DNA of 64,000 bases from Flexithrix dorotheae DSM 6795 (GTDB lineage Bacteria > Bacteroidota > Bacteroidia > Cytophagales > Flammeovirgaceae). Each line of letters opens with the position of its first letter. Position 1 is the stretch's first letter. The notes under the pieces are model-generated. The model saw only the letters and a list, made by a program, of their open reading frames with translations. It searched no databases and was not told the origin of the DNA. The stretch is taken from positions 494,881 to 558,880 of the forward strand of contig NZ_KB903443.1 of the NCBI RefSeq assembly GCF_000379765.1. Reading direction: 5' to 3'. A program made the position numbers and the translations under genes. Positions 36,828 to 45,818 of this stretch are shown piece by piece.

Positions 36828-39800
36828 CTAGCGCAAAATGGTTACTGAACCGGTGATTGGTGGTGGACCGGTATTCAGGTTAATGACATAATAATAGGAA
36901 CCTACCGGCAATAATTTCCCATTCAGTTTCCCATCCCATCCTTCCTGGTAACCCTGAGATTGGAATACCCGCTGGCCGGACCGGTCAAATATTTCTACAA
37001 CACAATTTGTATACAAAGCAAGTTCATGAATTTCCCAGGTATCGTTCACATGATCACCATTGGGTGTAAATCCTGATGGGGCACTCACCAGTGGCAAAGC
37101 TGTCACCTTTATTTTAAGGTTTTTCTCAAAACTTTTCACCGAATCGCCATCATCAGTAGTCCGAACCCGAATCAGATAGATGTTTTTTGTATTGTATACA
37201 AAAGAAGCTGTGGCATATAATTCATTCCCGGAGATGGTAAAGCTGGCATTGTCTACACCCCCTTCTCCTTCTACTAATGTGTAAGTATGCAAGTCTTCTG
37301 CATCTTTATCAATGGTATAAAGCTGACCTACAAAAGTATTCTCAGGACGATATTCCAGAATGGTATCATTATCCAGTAAAATATCAGTAGGAGCATAATT
37401 TACATTTTCAATATTAATCACCACAATTCCGGTACCGGTATCTCCTACATCATCCTTCACACTGATATTCAGCACATATTTGTCATTTTCAGAAAAATTT
37501 AACTTTCCAGAGTCTGCTACCGAAATTAATCCGGAATACTGTTGTATTTCAAAAGCATTGTCGTAATTCCCTTCCAAGATACTATACTCCAAAAGTTTTC
37601 CCTCACCACTGGCTTTCACCACTCCCACTTCAGTTCCTTTTGGGCTATCTTCCGGAATACTGAAGGTGATATCTTCAACCTGTGGTGGCAATTTTGGTAA
37701 AATTTTCACTGTGACCTCAGCTTCAGTAGAAATGCCATTTTCATCTTTCACTGAAACAATAAACTGGTAATACAAATCCGCTACAGAGATTTTACCCGGA
37801 TCAAGTACGGATATTTTTCCCGACAGGCTGTCAATGGCAAAAGCATGATTTGAATTTCCATCTATAATCTCATATTCTAATGAAAATTTGCTTTTAGCTT
37901 CTAATTGTCCAACCAGGCTTCCCTTTGCAGGATTTTCTTTAATATTAAATAAGGTATCTGCCACAATTGGTCCGCTAATTAATTTAAAGACCTTTTCATA
38001 AGAAAGGGATGGCGTTCGGTTATCACTGGTTTTTATCCTTATCGAAAACTCGCTCTTTTCAGCATTCAAAATACTTCCATTTGGAAAAAGCGTATTCCCC
38101 GAAATATTAAAAAATGCATTGTCCGTAGCACCTTCACCAGATACAAACTCATATTTGTGTATATCATTCAAATCAGGATCAAAGGCCGCAAATTCACCAA
38201 TTTGGGTAAGATTCCCATCTCCCTGAAGGGCTATAATATGATTAGAGAGCAACAGGCTATCCGGAGCTTCATTCACATCCGTGATATTTATGGTAAACTC
38301 TCTTTCTACTATAATTCCACCCTGGTCCTGAGCATGAACCAGAATTTTAAAGGATTTTATATCCGCCTCATAGTTAAATACCGTCTTAGTATAAAGCACA
38401 TCCTCTTCAATCTCAAAATACTGATGATCATACCCTTCTTTTTGAGCAAAAGTGTAAATATGGTGATCCTCATCATCAAGGTCCAGGGCACTAAAAACAC
38501 CTATCGCAGAATTAATCGGCTTATTTTCCTCTACATTATTGTTGCTCAGGCTAAAATTTTTCAGAGCCTGATTATCCTTTTCCAATCTGATTTTAATGGT
38601 AAAACTTTTTTCCAATTCCTTACCATCATTGTCAGTAGATTTTACCCTAATGTTATAAAATGTTTTGAGCTGATAATCAAACACGGCATTGGATCTTAAC
38701 TGGTTTCCTTCAATTAAAAATGAAGCATTTCCTTCATCTCCATCTCCGCTCACAAACTGATAACTGTAAGTTTTCTCTGCATCTCCACCCTTGGTAATCA
38801 GGTTTCCAATAAAAGTTTTTACTGGTAATTTTTCAGTTATCAGATTATTATCCAGGATGATATCATTTGCAGATTCCTCCACATTTTCAATTTTGATGGT
38901 AAACTGCTTCATGTAGATAGAATCCCCACTATCCATTACTTCCACCAAAATGGAATAAGTGGCTTTTTGCTCATAATCAAAAACCTGTGTTGATTTTAGT
39001 TCATTTCCTTCAATTGTAAAGGCATCATTATTTTCACTTCCTGGCCCATCTACCAGCCTAAACTGATGTACATCATTTTCATCCTGATCTATGGCACTGA
39101 AATCCCCTACTTTTGTTCCAATCGGAAGGTTTTCTTTAATACTTTCTTTACTTAATAGGATATCTTCCGGAGCCTCATTCCTGTCCAGTATTTTAATTTC
39201 AAATGATTTCTCAAAAGTTTCCAATCCCTTATCCCGAACCTGAATCCGGATATTATACGATTTACCTGTTTCATAATCGAAACCATCATGCGCTACAATA
39301 GTGTTATCTTTTATCCTGAAAAAGTGGTTGTCTTCCCCTCCTTCTCCGGCAACAAGCTGGTAGAAAAAGAAATCATCCTTATCAGGGTCGATAGCAGACA
39401 AATCTCCAATCCAGGTCCCTATGGGTTCATTTTCTGCAATTTGGGTAGGATCCAGCAGAATATCGGTTGGTGGTAAGTTTTCTTCCACCCTGATTACATG
39501 TACAAAAAGGGTATCTTCATAAGAATAGGAGACTGGCTTTCCATTATCCGTAGATCTTAAGCGAATAACATATAATTTCTTTTCATCATAATTTAGTGAA
39601 TCTTTTATCCACAAGTTATCCCCATCAATAATAAAACTTCCGTTGTCATCATCCCCTTCTCCAGTGGCAAAAGTGTAAGTATGCTGGTCCAGCTCATCCT
39701 CATCTATAGACTTCAACCTCCCCACAGGGGTACCAATTGGCGCTTTTTCATTAATTTGATTTGGAGTCAATTCTATTCCCGTTGGAGGATTATTTCCCGC

Positions 39801-41672
39801 TACCACATCAATCTGAAAAACCTTTTCAAAACTCATTTTTGGGATACCATTATCTGTAGTTTTTACCCGGATAGTATATTGGTTTTGTTCTTCTACATCA
39901 AAAACCTTATTGGACAAAAGACTATCTCCATAAATAGTAAAAACACTATTGCCTTCATCTCCTTCACCAGCCACCAACGCATAAATGTGGGAATTTTCAA
40001 AATCTGCATCTTCAGTAGAAAATGTACCAATAAAAGTTCCCACTGGAAGATCTTCAAAAACATGATTTTTAGAAAGGGCAATATCTGTTGGAGGGCTGTT
40101 ACTATCTCTCACATAAATAATGATATCCTGATCCACATACAATCCTTTGGAATCAGTAGCTCTTACTGTAATGTAATACTCCCTTTTTACGGTATAATCA
40201 AATACTGCATTGGCTTTCAGGATATTTCCATCAATCGTAAAAGCTCTATTATCATTATTGAAACCAGCCTGAAGACTAAAGGTATGGGAATCATTTAAAT
40301 CTTCATCCACGGCCGATAATTGCCCAACCACTGTACCAACAGGTTGCTGCTCATCTATGCTGTCATTGCTGAGCAAAACAGCCAAAGGGGCTTCATTTAC
40401 ATCGGTAATACGAATGGTAAGCGCTTTTTCATAAGACAAACAACCAATATCCGTAGCTCTTACCCGAATAGTATAGACACTATCTTCTTCATAATTGAAT
40501 TTTTTATTGGTTCTGATGGTATCAAATGGGGCAACCAGACCTAAAAAACCATCAGACCGTATGCCTGGAGCCAAAGAATCCATATCCACTAAAAAGGCAT
40601 CGTTATCATCACTTCCTTCTCCCGGCACCAATTTATAAATATGTCTGTCAAAAACATCCGGATCAACTGCCTTCACATGTCCAAAAATTTCTTTCAGTTC
40701 TATATCTTCCGGGATCGTGTTATTGGTAAGAAAAATGTCGGTAGGGGCCTTATTATCTGCCACCACAGAAGTGTGTGCATAACCGGCACTGATTAAAATG
40801 GTTTTTCTGTTATTCACAAAACTGGAAGTGGAACTTTGGTCGAACCGGTCATTTCCCCAAACGGCAATGGTACTGTCGGAGGTTAAAGCTACTGTATGGT
40901 GATTTCCCGCATCAATAGCAATCACCTCTTTGAAATTTAATTCATAAGGAGGAACAAGCTGATCATGCGCTTCATTATCACCCCATAAAATTAATTCACC
41001 GTGAATATTTAAGGCTACAGAATGTAATTCTCCTGCTGCCACAGCTTTAATATGACTCAATCCCACAGGCACATCCGTTTGCCCATATTCATTCCAACCC
41101 CAGGAAACCACAGTGCCATCTTCTCTTACGGCCAGGGTATGGAAATTCCCACAACTGATGGATTTAATTTTTCCTATATCATCCGGCACATTCAATTGCC
41201 CGAATTCATTTCCACCCCAAACTACCACTGTCCCGTCTCTTTTAAGCGCCACCATGTGCTGGTCACCAGTACCAATGGCCACTACATTATCCAGACCGGC
41301 AGGAACGGAAGTTTGTCCAAAATCATTAATTCCCCAGGCCTGTACTGTTCCATCATCCAGCAAAGCAGCGGAATATTTAAAACCAGCGGCAACCGAAACA
41401 GGTTTAGCCGAGCCAAAATTGGGAATATAAAGTTGTCCGAAATTGTTTTTACCCAACCCGATCACCCTATTTTCAGTAATGATGAGGGAATGATCGAAAC
41501 CAGCACTGATGTCAGTGACTTCTTCCACACAATAATAGGCTGGAAAAAGTGGCACACCGTCACCCCAATCCAGAATTACCTGGGAAGAATTTTGTGCAAA
41601 AACAGGAAAGTACAACAGGTAGTTGAAAAGTAACAACAGGGTAGAAATACCCCATCTTAATGGTGTCTTCAT
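36828..41672 (-). CDS. Giant RCC1/cadherin-repeat adhesin with T9SS type B tail
   Basis: A 1614-residue secreted protein. After a signal peptide (about 27 residues) come RCC1/BNR-like repeats (about 45-305), such as DGTVQAWGINDFGQTSVP and DGTVVVWGGNEFGQLNVP. Twelve cadherin-like repeats (about 309-1510) follow, each starting with a version of APTDILLSN..I.EN.P.GT.VG..SA.D.D. They keep calcium-type acidic motifs. The last 90 residues form a gliding-motility/type B sorting domain (SGFTPNGDHVNDTWEI, then VEIFDRSGQRVFQSQGYQEGWDG). Export would need the T9SS and the adjacent PorP/SprF. A role in adhesion or gliding is inferred. Confidence 0.92.
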   Translation of the reverse strand: MKTPLRWGISTLLLLFNYLLYFPVFAQNSSQVILDWGDGVPLFPAYYCVEEVTDISAGFDHSLIITENRVIGLGKNNFGQLYIPNFGSAKPVSVAAGFKYSAALLDDGTVQAWGINDFGQTSVPAGLDNVVAIGTGDQHMVALKRDGTVVVWGGNEFGQLNVPDDIGKIKSISCGNFHTLAVREDGTVVSWGWNEYGQTDVPVGLSHIKAVAAGELHSVALNIHGELILWGDNEAHDQLVPPYELNFKEVIAIDAGNHHTVALTSDSTIAVWGNDRFDQSSTSSFVNNRKTILISAGYAHTSVVADNKAPTDIFLTNNTIPEDIELKEIFGHVKAVDPDVFDRHIYKLVPGEGSDDNDAFLVDMDSLAPGIRSDGFLGLVAPFDTIRTNKKFNYEEDSVYTIRVRATDIGCLSYEKALTIRITDVNEAPLAVLLSNDSIDEQQPVGTVVGQLSAVDEDLNDSHTFSLQAGFNNDNRAFTIDGNILKANAVFDYTVKREYYITVRATDSKGLYVDQDIIIYVRDSNSPPTDIALSKNHVFEDLPVGTFIGTFSTEDADFENSHIYALVAGEGDEGNSVFTIYGDSLLSNKVFDVEEQNQYTIRVKTTDNGIPKMSFEKVFQIDVVAGNNPPTGIELTPNQINEKAPIGTPVGRLKSIDEDELDQHTYTFATGEGDDDNGSFIIDGDNLWIKDSLNYDEKKLYVIRLRSTDNGKPVSYSYEDTLFVHVIRVEENLPPTDILLDPTQIAENEPIGTWIGDLSAIDPDKDDFFFYQLVAGEGGEDNHFFRIKDNTIVAHDGFDYETGKSYNIRIQVRDKGLETFEKSFEIKILDRNEAPEDILLSKESIKENLPIGTKVGDFSAIDQDENDVHQFRLVDGPGSENNDAFTIEGNELKSTQVFDYEQKATYSILVEVMDSGDSIYMKQFTIKIENVEESANDIILDNNLITEKLPVKTFIGNLITKGGDAEKTYSYQFVSGDGDEGNASFLIEGNQLRSNAVFDYQLKTFYNIRVKSTDNDGKELEKSFTIKIRLEKDNQALKNFSLSNNNVEENKPINSAIGVFSALDLDDEDHHIYTFAQKEGYDHQYFEIEEDVLYTKTVFNYEADIKSFKILVHAQDQGGIIVEREFTINITDVNEAPDSLLLSNHIIALQGDGNLTQIGEFAAFDPDLNDIHKYEFVSGEGATDNAFFNISGNTLFPNGSILNAEKSEFSIRIKTSDNRTPSLSYEKVFKLISGPIVADTLFNIKENPAKGSLVGQLEAKSKFSLEYEIIDGNSNHAFAIDSLSGKISVLDPGKISVADLYYQFIVSVKDENGISTEAEVTVKILPKLPPQVEDITFSIPEDSPKGTEVGVVKASGEGKLLEYSILEGNYDNAFEIQQYSGLISVADSGKLNFSENDKYVLNISVKDDVGDTGTGIVVINIENVNYAPTDILLDNDTILEYRPENTFVGQLYTIDKDAEDLHTYTLVEGEGGVDNASFTISGNELYATASFVYNTKNIYLIRVRTTDDGDSVKSFEKNLKIKVTALPLVSAPSGFTPNGDHVNDTWEIHELALYTNCVVEIFDRSGQRVFQSQGYQEGWDGKLNGKLLPVGSYYYVINLNTGPPPITGSVTILR

Positions 41673-42034
41673 AGCAGGAAGTTTCAGTTAGTGTAATTTG
41701 TCTTCAAAATAAAGTTGATTGACCCTAAAGTAGGTCCTTAGAAAATAGTGAAATGAAATTATTTTGAATGGGATATTTACTTATTATTAAAATTCCATCT
41801 AAATTCAACCTTACTTATTTCAGTCAATAAACCATAAATTATTTCACAAAACAAGTAAAAGGTGAAAAATAATTCGATCTCCACTTTGTTTGAGCAATAA
41901 TAACTAACTTACCACAAATTTAAAAACTCGATTTGTTAAGGAGACTTAAAGCTAACAATATCCCCTTTTGTTATTAAACCAGAGCATTTTTTTAATTCAG
42001 TTTAACTGACTGAAAAGGCGATCTTTTTGCCAAT
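41673..42034. other. Intergenic region upstream of the adhesin
   Basis: About 360 bases before the adhesin start. TAAATTTG occurs on the minus strand at 41922-41915 but without a -33 partner and 240 bases from the ATG. No open frame or repeat is evident. Confidence 0.35.
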
Positions 42035-42068
42035 AAAAAAGCAGGTTAGGATTTCAAACCTAACCTGC
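42035..42068 (-). terminator. Terminator of the 42097 gene
   Basis: On the minus strand GCAGGTTAGG pairs perfectly with CCTAACCTGC around an eight-base loop and is followed by six T. It lies 28 bases after the stop codon. Confidence 0.9.
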
Positions 42069-42096
42069 TCCTTTAAATTACTATATGAGCAATTAA

Positions 42097-42765
42097 TTAT
42101 TTATTTTTGCCCAGAATAACGGTAAACCCAAGGTCTAGTCCAATAATATGGGAAATTTCTTTCTCATTATTGTCATTATTTTCCTTTCTTTTGGATACAT
42201 GATTTTCATACCCTAATAACAGATCAAAGTTTACTTTTTTCCCTAATGGAACTGCCATACCAATTCCAGCAGAAATCATTGATTCTCTAATATTACCTTC
42301 AATTTCTGAATTGTTATAATCAATTTTTACCATACTATTAGTTTTTCCAAAAGAGGACCCAAACTCTAAGAATGGTAAAATATTTTTCGTTGGGATATAA
42401 TACCTTAAGAATGGCCCAAAACTATACTGATTAATAATAAATGTAATTTTGTCATCATCATATTTGGTATTAGAAAAACTATAGTTAGATAGCAAACCAA
42501 CCACAAAATTATTTGCAACAAAATAACCGATCTTAGGTGAAAAATTTAGACCAAAAGATTTACTTTCATTCCCACTACTACTACTAGAGTCGTCATCACC
42601 TTTAATTACTCGTTTGCTAAATCCAATACTGGTTGTGTTTTCTTCAGTTCCAGCTACATTTAAAGAGGTTGATAATCCAATTAATATTTTTCCTTTATTT
42701 ATTTGACCCAATAATAATCCAGATTGGATTGTACAAAACACTAATAACAATACTGTTTTTTTCAT
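42097..42765 (-). CDS. Outer-membrane beta-barrel protein
   Basis: A 222-residue exported protein with a signal peptide (to about residue 20, LLLGQ) and the beta-strand pattern of small outer-membrane barrels: GYFVANNFVVGLLSNYSFS, FGPFLRYYIPTKNILPFLEF, AGIGMAVPLGKKVNFDLLLG and ending LDLGFTVILGKNK. It has a low-complexity serine run (DDDSSSSSGNES) near residue 60 in a likely surface loop. The cargo or role is unknown. It is monocistronic with its own terminator. Confidence 0.82.
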   Translation of the reverse strand: MKKTVLLLVFCTIQSGLLLGQINKGKILIGLSTSLNVAGTEENTTSIGFSKRVIKGDDDSSSSSGNESKSFGLNFSPKIGYFVANNFVVGLLSNYSFSNTKYDDDKITFIINQYSFGPFLRYYIPTKNILPFLEFGSSFGKTNSMVKIDYNNSEIEGNIRESMISAGIGMAVPLGKKVNFDLLLGYENHVSKRKENNDNNEKEISHIIGLDLGFTVILGKNK

Positions 42766-42825
42766 TTTTTACGATTATGATTTAATGATAATTGATATGA
42801 TAGATTTGGGAGGAATCACCAAAAC

Positions 42826-42833
42826 CAAAATTA
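42826..42833 (-). promoter_or_regulatory. Possible -7 element for the barrel gene
   Basis: On the minus strand TAATTTTG matches TAnnTTTG, about 60 bases before the ATG at 42765. No -33 partner lies at the proper spacing. Confidence 0.3.
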
Positions 42834-43102
42834 TTAAACGCAAGGCTATTATAAATTAATATTTTACAAAACATTTAACCCACCTTATTTATTAGACAAT
42901 TTATTGGGATAAATTGACAATAAATTTTTCGCCTTAAAACAAAAACCAGCTTTATTTGAATACCAAATAACGATTATGGACCATCATAATCTATTCTTAT
43001 TTCTTTTAAGTTTTCAGATTACCAATAAATTATTCAGAACCAAAAACCATAATTTCCCTTCAATTTAACCTCCCTTAAATTCGCAAACCATCCTTGTATC
43101 TT
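42834..43102. other. Intergenic region before the ClC gene
   Basis: Divergent spacer between the barrel gene and the ClC gene; very AT-rich. Only tiny open frames of about 30 codons are present and none is credible. Confidence 0.35.
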
Positions 43103-43110
43103 TATATTTG
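43103..43110 (+). promoter_or_regulatory. -7 element upstream of the ClC gene
   Basis: TATATTTG, an exact -7 match 57 bases before the ATG of the ClC gene. No -33 TTG at 19-21 bases; promoter strength is uncertain. Confidence 0.4.
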
Positions 43111-43167
43111 CATTCAAACTGAAATTAGCAAAAAGCTAAACTTCAAACCCAAATTTAACTGTAAACA

Positions 43168-44940
43168 ATGGGGTTATCCGATAAGCTCGAACGCGCATTA
43201 ACCTGGAACATAAAATACATTTCTGAAAGGAATTTTGTCCTGATTATAAGTGGGATTGTCGGGATTGTTTCTGGTTTGGCGGCTGTAATTTTAAAAGAGG
43301 CGGTACATTATATACACCACTTTCTTACTTCACAGGATTTCACAGAAAACTATGTCCAGATATTATATCCTGTAATAGGGTTATTTTTTACTATTCTTTT
43401 GGCAAAAGCACTTTATAGGGAAGAGCAACTCGGGCATGCCATTACTGATATCCTTTATTCCATTGCCAAAAAATCCAGTGTGATTGGGAAAAGTAAAACC
43501 TATTCCCGTATGATTACCAGTGCATTTACAGTTGGATTTGGAGGTTCAGCCGGATTAGAGTCTCCGATTGTACTCACTGGTTCTGCAATTGGTTCCAATA
43601 TCGCCCAACTAGTCAATTTCAATTATAAATTAAGAACTTTAATGATTGGCTGTGGAACTGCAGGAGTAATATCCGCTATCTTTAATGCCCCTGTAGCTGG
43701 ATTAATTTTCAGTATGGAAGTCATCCTGATCGATGTTTCAGTTTCCAGTTTTATCCCTCTTTTATCAGCCTCGGTTAGTGCAACTTTAGTTTCTCTGGTG
43801 CTACTGGGTGAAGATGTCCTGTTTTCGTTTAAACTAGTGGATACTTTCAATGCCTTCGATACACCTCTTTATATTGCACTGGGTATTCTTTGTGGCATCA
43901 CCTCAAAAACTTTCCTTAAAGTTTTACATGCAACTGAGGACTTATTTGAGAAATTAAAAAACCAATATTCAAGAGTACTCATTGGTGGGGCTCTGCTTTC
44001 CTTAACCATTTTTCTGGTACCACCTGTATTTGGAGAAGGTTATTCTATCATAAAAGCATTACTTAACAACAACCATGACCCCATCCTGGACAGAAGTATT
44101 TTCTTTGATGGCAAAGAGATAAATGACTGGATTTTTCTGGGATATTTGGTGGTCATCATCATTTTTAAATTTGTGGCTTCATCCCTTACAATCGGTAGTG
44201 GCGGTAGTGGCGGAACATTTGCACCATCCATGTTCCTGGGAGGAGTTACTGGTTTTGCTTTTGCCACGCTGGTCAATCTGACAGGATTTGCCTACATTTC
44301 TGAAAGTAATTTTGCTCTGGTTGGCATGTGTGGGGTGCTTTGTGGCGTACAATATGCTCCTTTAACAGCCATTTTCCTGATTGCAGAACTTACGGGTGGA
44401 TACGTTTTATTTATCCCCTTAATGATTGTTTCGGCAATTTCTTATAGCACCGTTTCTTTTAACAATCCCATTTCTCCTTATGTTACTGAACTTTACAAAA
44501 GAGGGGAATATGCTGCTGATGACCATGATAAAAAAATCCTCAATCACCTAAGTATCCATAGCCTGATTGAAAGAGATTTTAAGAAGATTCACCAAAGTGC
44601 TATTCTGGAGGATTTAATCAAGGTAATCAGCAAGAGTAAACGGAATATTTTCCCGGTACTCAACGGACAGAATGAACTCACTGGAATTGTAACTCTTGAT
44701 GATGTACGGGAAATAATGTTTGATGGAGAAAAACAGAAAAAAGTAAAAATTTCCGAGATCATGAATATTCCCCCGGCATACATAGAATATGATGAGGATA
44801 TGGCCTCTGTGATGCAGAAGTTTGAAACTGCCAATGCCTGGAATTTACCGGTTTTAAAAAATGGAAAATATGAAGGATTTATTTCAAAGTCCCGTATTTT
44901 TAATGTGTACCGAAAGCAACTGGTAGGTAAAAAACGATAG
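43168..44940 (+). CDS. ClC-family chloride channel/transporter with CBS domains
   Basis: A 590-residue integral membrane protein with a ClC core (about 20-440) and two C-terminal cytosolic CBS domains (about 455-585; NIFPVLNGQNELTGIVTLDD and NLPVLKNGKYEGFIS). The gating glutamate is kept in FGGSAGLESPIVLTG (E131). The third ion motif is GSGGSGGTFAPSMFLGG near residue 345. The first motif, normally GSGIP, reads GHAITDI, and the second reads GLESP instead of G[KR]EGP, so ion selectivity may differ. It is first in a run with the genes at 44955 and 45802. Confidence 0.93.
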   Translation: MGLSDKLERALTWNIKYISERNFVLIISGIVGIVSGLAAVILKEAVHYIHHFLTSQDFTENYVQILYPVIGLFFTILLAKALYREEQLGHAITDILYSIAKKSSVIGKSKTYSRMITSAFTVGFGGSAGLESPIVLTGSAIGSNIAQLVNFNYKLRTLMIGCGTAGVISAIFNAPVAGLIFSMEVILIDVSVSSFIPLLSASVSATLVSLVLLGEDVLFSFKLVDTFNAFDTPLYIALGILCGITSKTFLKVLHATEDLFEKLKNQYSRVLIGGALLSLTIFLVPPVFGEGYSIIKALLNNNHDPILDRSIFFDGKEINDWIFLGYLVVIIIFKFVASSLTIGSGGSGGTFAPSMFLGGVTGFAFATLVNLTGFAYISESNFALVGMCGVLCGVQYAPLTAIFLIAELTGGYVLFIPLMIVSAISYSTVSFNNPISPYVTELYKRGEYAADDHDKKILNHLSIHSLIERDFKKIHQSAILEDLIKVISKSKRNIFPVLNGQNELTGIVTLDDVREIMFDGEKQKKVKISEIMNIPPAYIEYDEDMASVMQKFETANAWNLPVLKNGKYEGFISKSRIFNVYRKQLVGKKR

Positions 44941-44954
44941 AAAATGAAGGCGCT

Positions 44955-45818
44955 ATGGATACTTTTGAAAAAAGTGTGCTCGATTTTTTAAAGCAAAACT
45001 ATTCAGGAGAAATCCAACTTGATTATTCACCAAATTTCGCTAAGGTATTATTCCCGGTTTATTTTATTCCGAATTTCCATCTGGCCATCCAGCTCATTTC
45101 TTTAGATAGAACAGAACTCTTTAGCGCTTCATTAAAAGAAGGAAATTATTTTTCCCTACTATCTGATCGGTTCGATCAAAATGGTATTCGACTCATTCAT
45201 CTTTGGGAAGACTTTTGGCATACAAAAAATAAAATTGTAAAAAGCAGGCTTTTGGCATCGGTGGGGAAATACCAGCGAATTCATGGCAGAAAAGTGAAAG
45301 TAAGCCGAATTACCAACCCTCAACTTTTGCAATTTTTGGAAGCAAATCATTTGCAGGTGCCTATCCCAGGAAAACACAAATATGGTTTAATATTCCAGGA
45401 TGAACTTGTAGCTGTAGCCAGCTTTAGTCATGGCCGAAAAATTAAAAGGCATGGAGAGGTCTATAAGTCTTATGAACTGCTGCGATTTTGTAATAAAAAG
45501 GGCATTACCGTAACTGGTGGTTTTAGCAAATTGCTCAGTCGGTTTCTAAAAGATTACCAACCAGATGATATCATGACTTATGCGGATAGAGACTGGTCGT
45601 ATGGAAAAAGTTACATTACTTTGGGATTTGAGGTAATCCAGGAAACTCCAACTCAATTATTTTTGGTTGATAAAAGCAATTTTCAAAGATTTTACCCAGA
45701 TAAATTGTTACAAGATGGTAGTGTAGAAAAAGCATGGGCAAAAGCTTACAATGCAGGAAACCTGAAATTTATCCTTGATTTGAAAAAACGGTCTGAAAAG
45801 CATGGAACCATCAAATGA
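44955..45818 (+). CDS. Protein resembling phage-type nuclease with acetyltransferase-like tail
   Basis: A 287-residue protein. Residues about 30-100 resemble the PD-(D/E)XK-type nuclease part of phage and intron proteins (FPVYFIPNFHLAIQLISL, then NGIRLIHLWEDFW), but the acidic catalytic residues expected around the first strand and the glutamate after LAI appear to be lost (Gln in AIQL). Residues about 115-260 match the C-terminal part of the same phage proteins (VSRITNPQLLQFLEANHLQ, YELLRFCNKKGITVTGGFSK, YADRDWSYGKSYITLGFE), a GNAT-like fold. It lies 14 bases after the ClC gene and overlaps miaA by 17. Function unknown. Confidence 0.65.
   Translation: MDTFEKSVLDFLKQNYSGEIQLDYSPNFAKVLFPVYFIPNFHLAIQLISLDRTELFSASLKEGNYFSLLSDRFDQNGIRLIHLWEDFWHTKNKIVKSRLLASVGKYQRIHGRKVKVSRITNPQLLQFLEANHLQVPIPGKHKYGLIFQDELVAVASFSHGRKIKRHGEVYKSYELLRFCNKKGITVTGGFSKLLSRFLKDYQPDDIMTYADRDWSYGKSYITLGFEVIQETPTQLFLVDKSNFQRFYPDKLLQDGSVEKAWAKAYNAGNLKFILDLKKRSEKHGTIK

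Noticed and set aside
38157..38699. 180-codon plus-strand frame inside the adhesin gene
   Set aside because: Antisense shadow of the repeat region for the same reason.
39681..40298. 205-codon plus-strand frame inside the adhesin gene
   Set aside because: It runs antisense to the cadherin repeats and arises from their repeated sequence; no start signal or family match.
41052..41633. 193-codon plus-strand frame opposite the RCC1 region
   Set aside because: Antisense of the RCC1 repeats; composition reflects those repeats.
36828..41672. Possible CRISPR-like array because of regular repeats
   Set aside because: The repeats are about 300 bases long, diverged and in frame, and encode cadherin domains; no short direct repeats with unique spacers are present.
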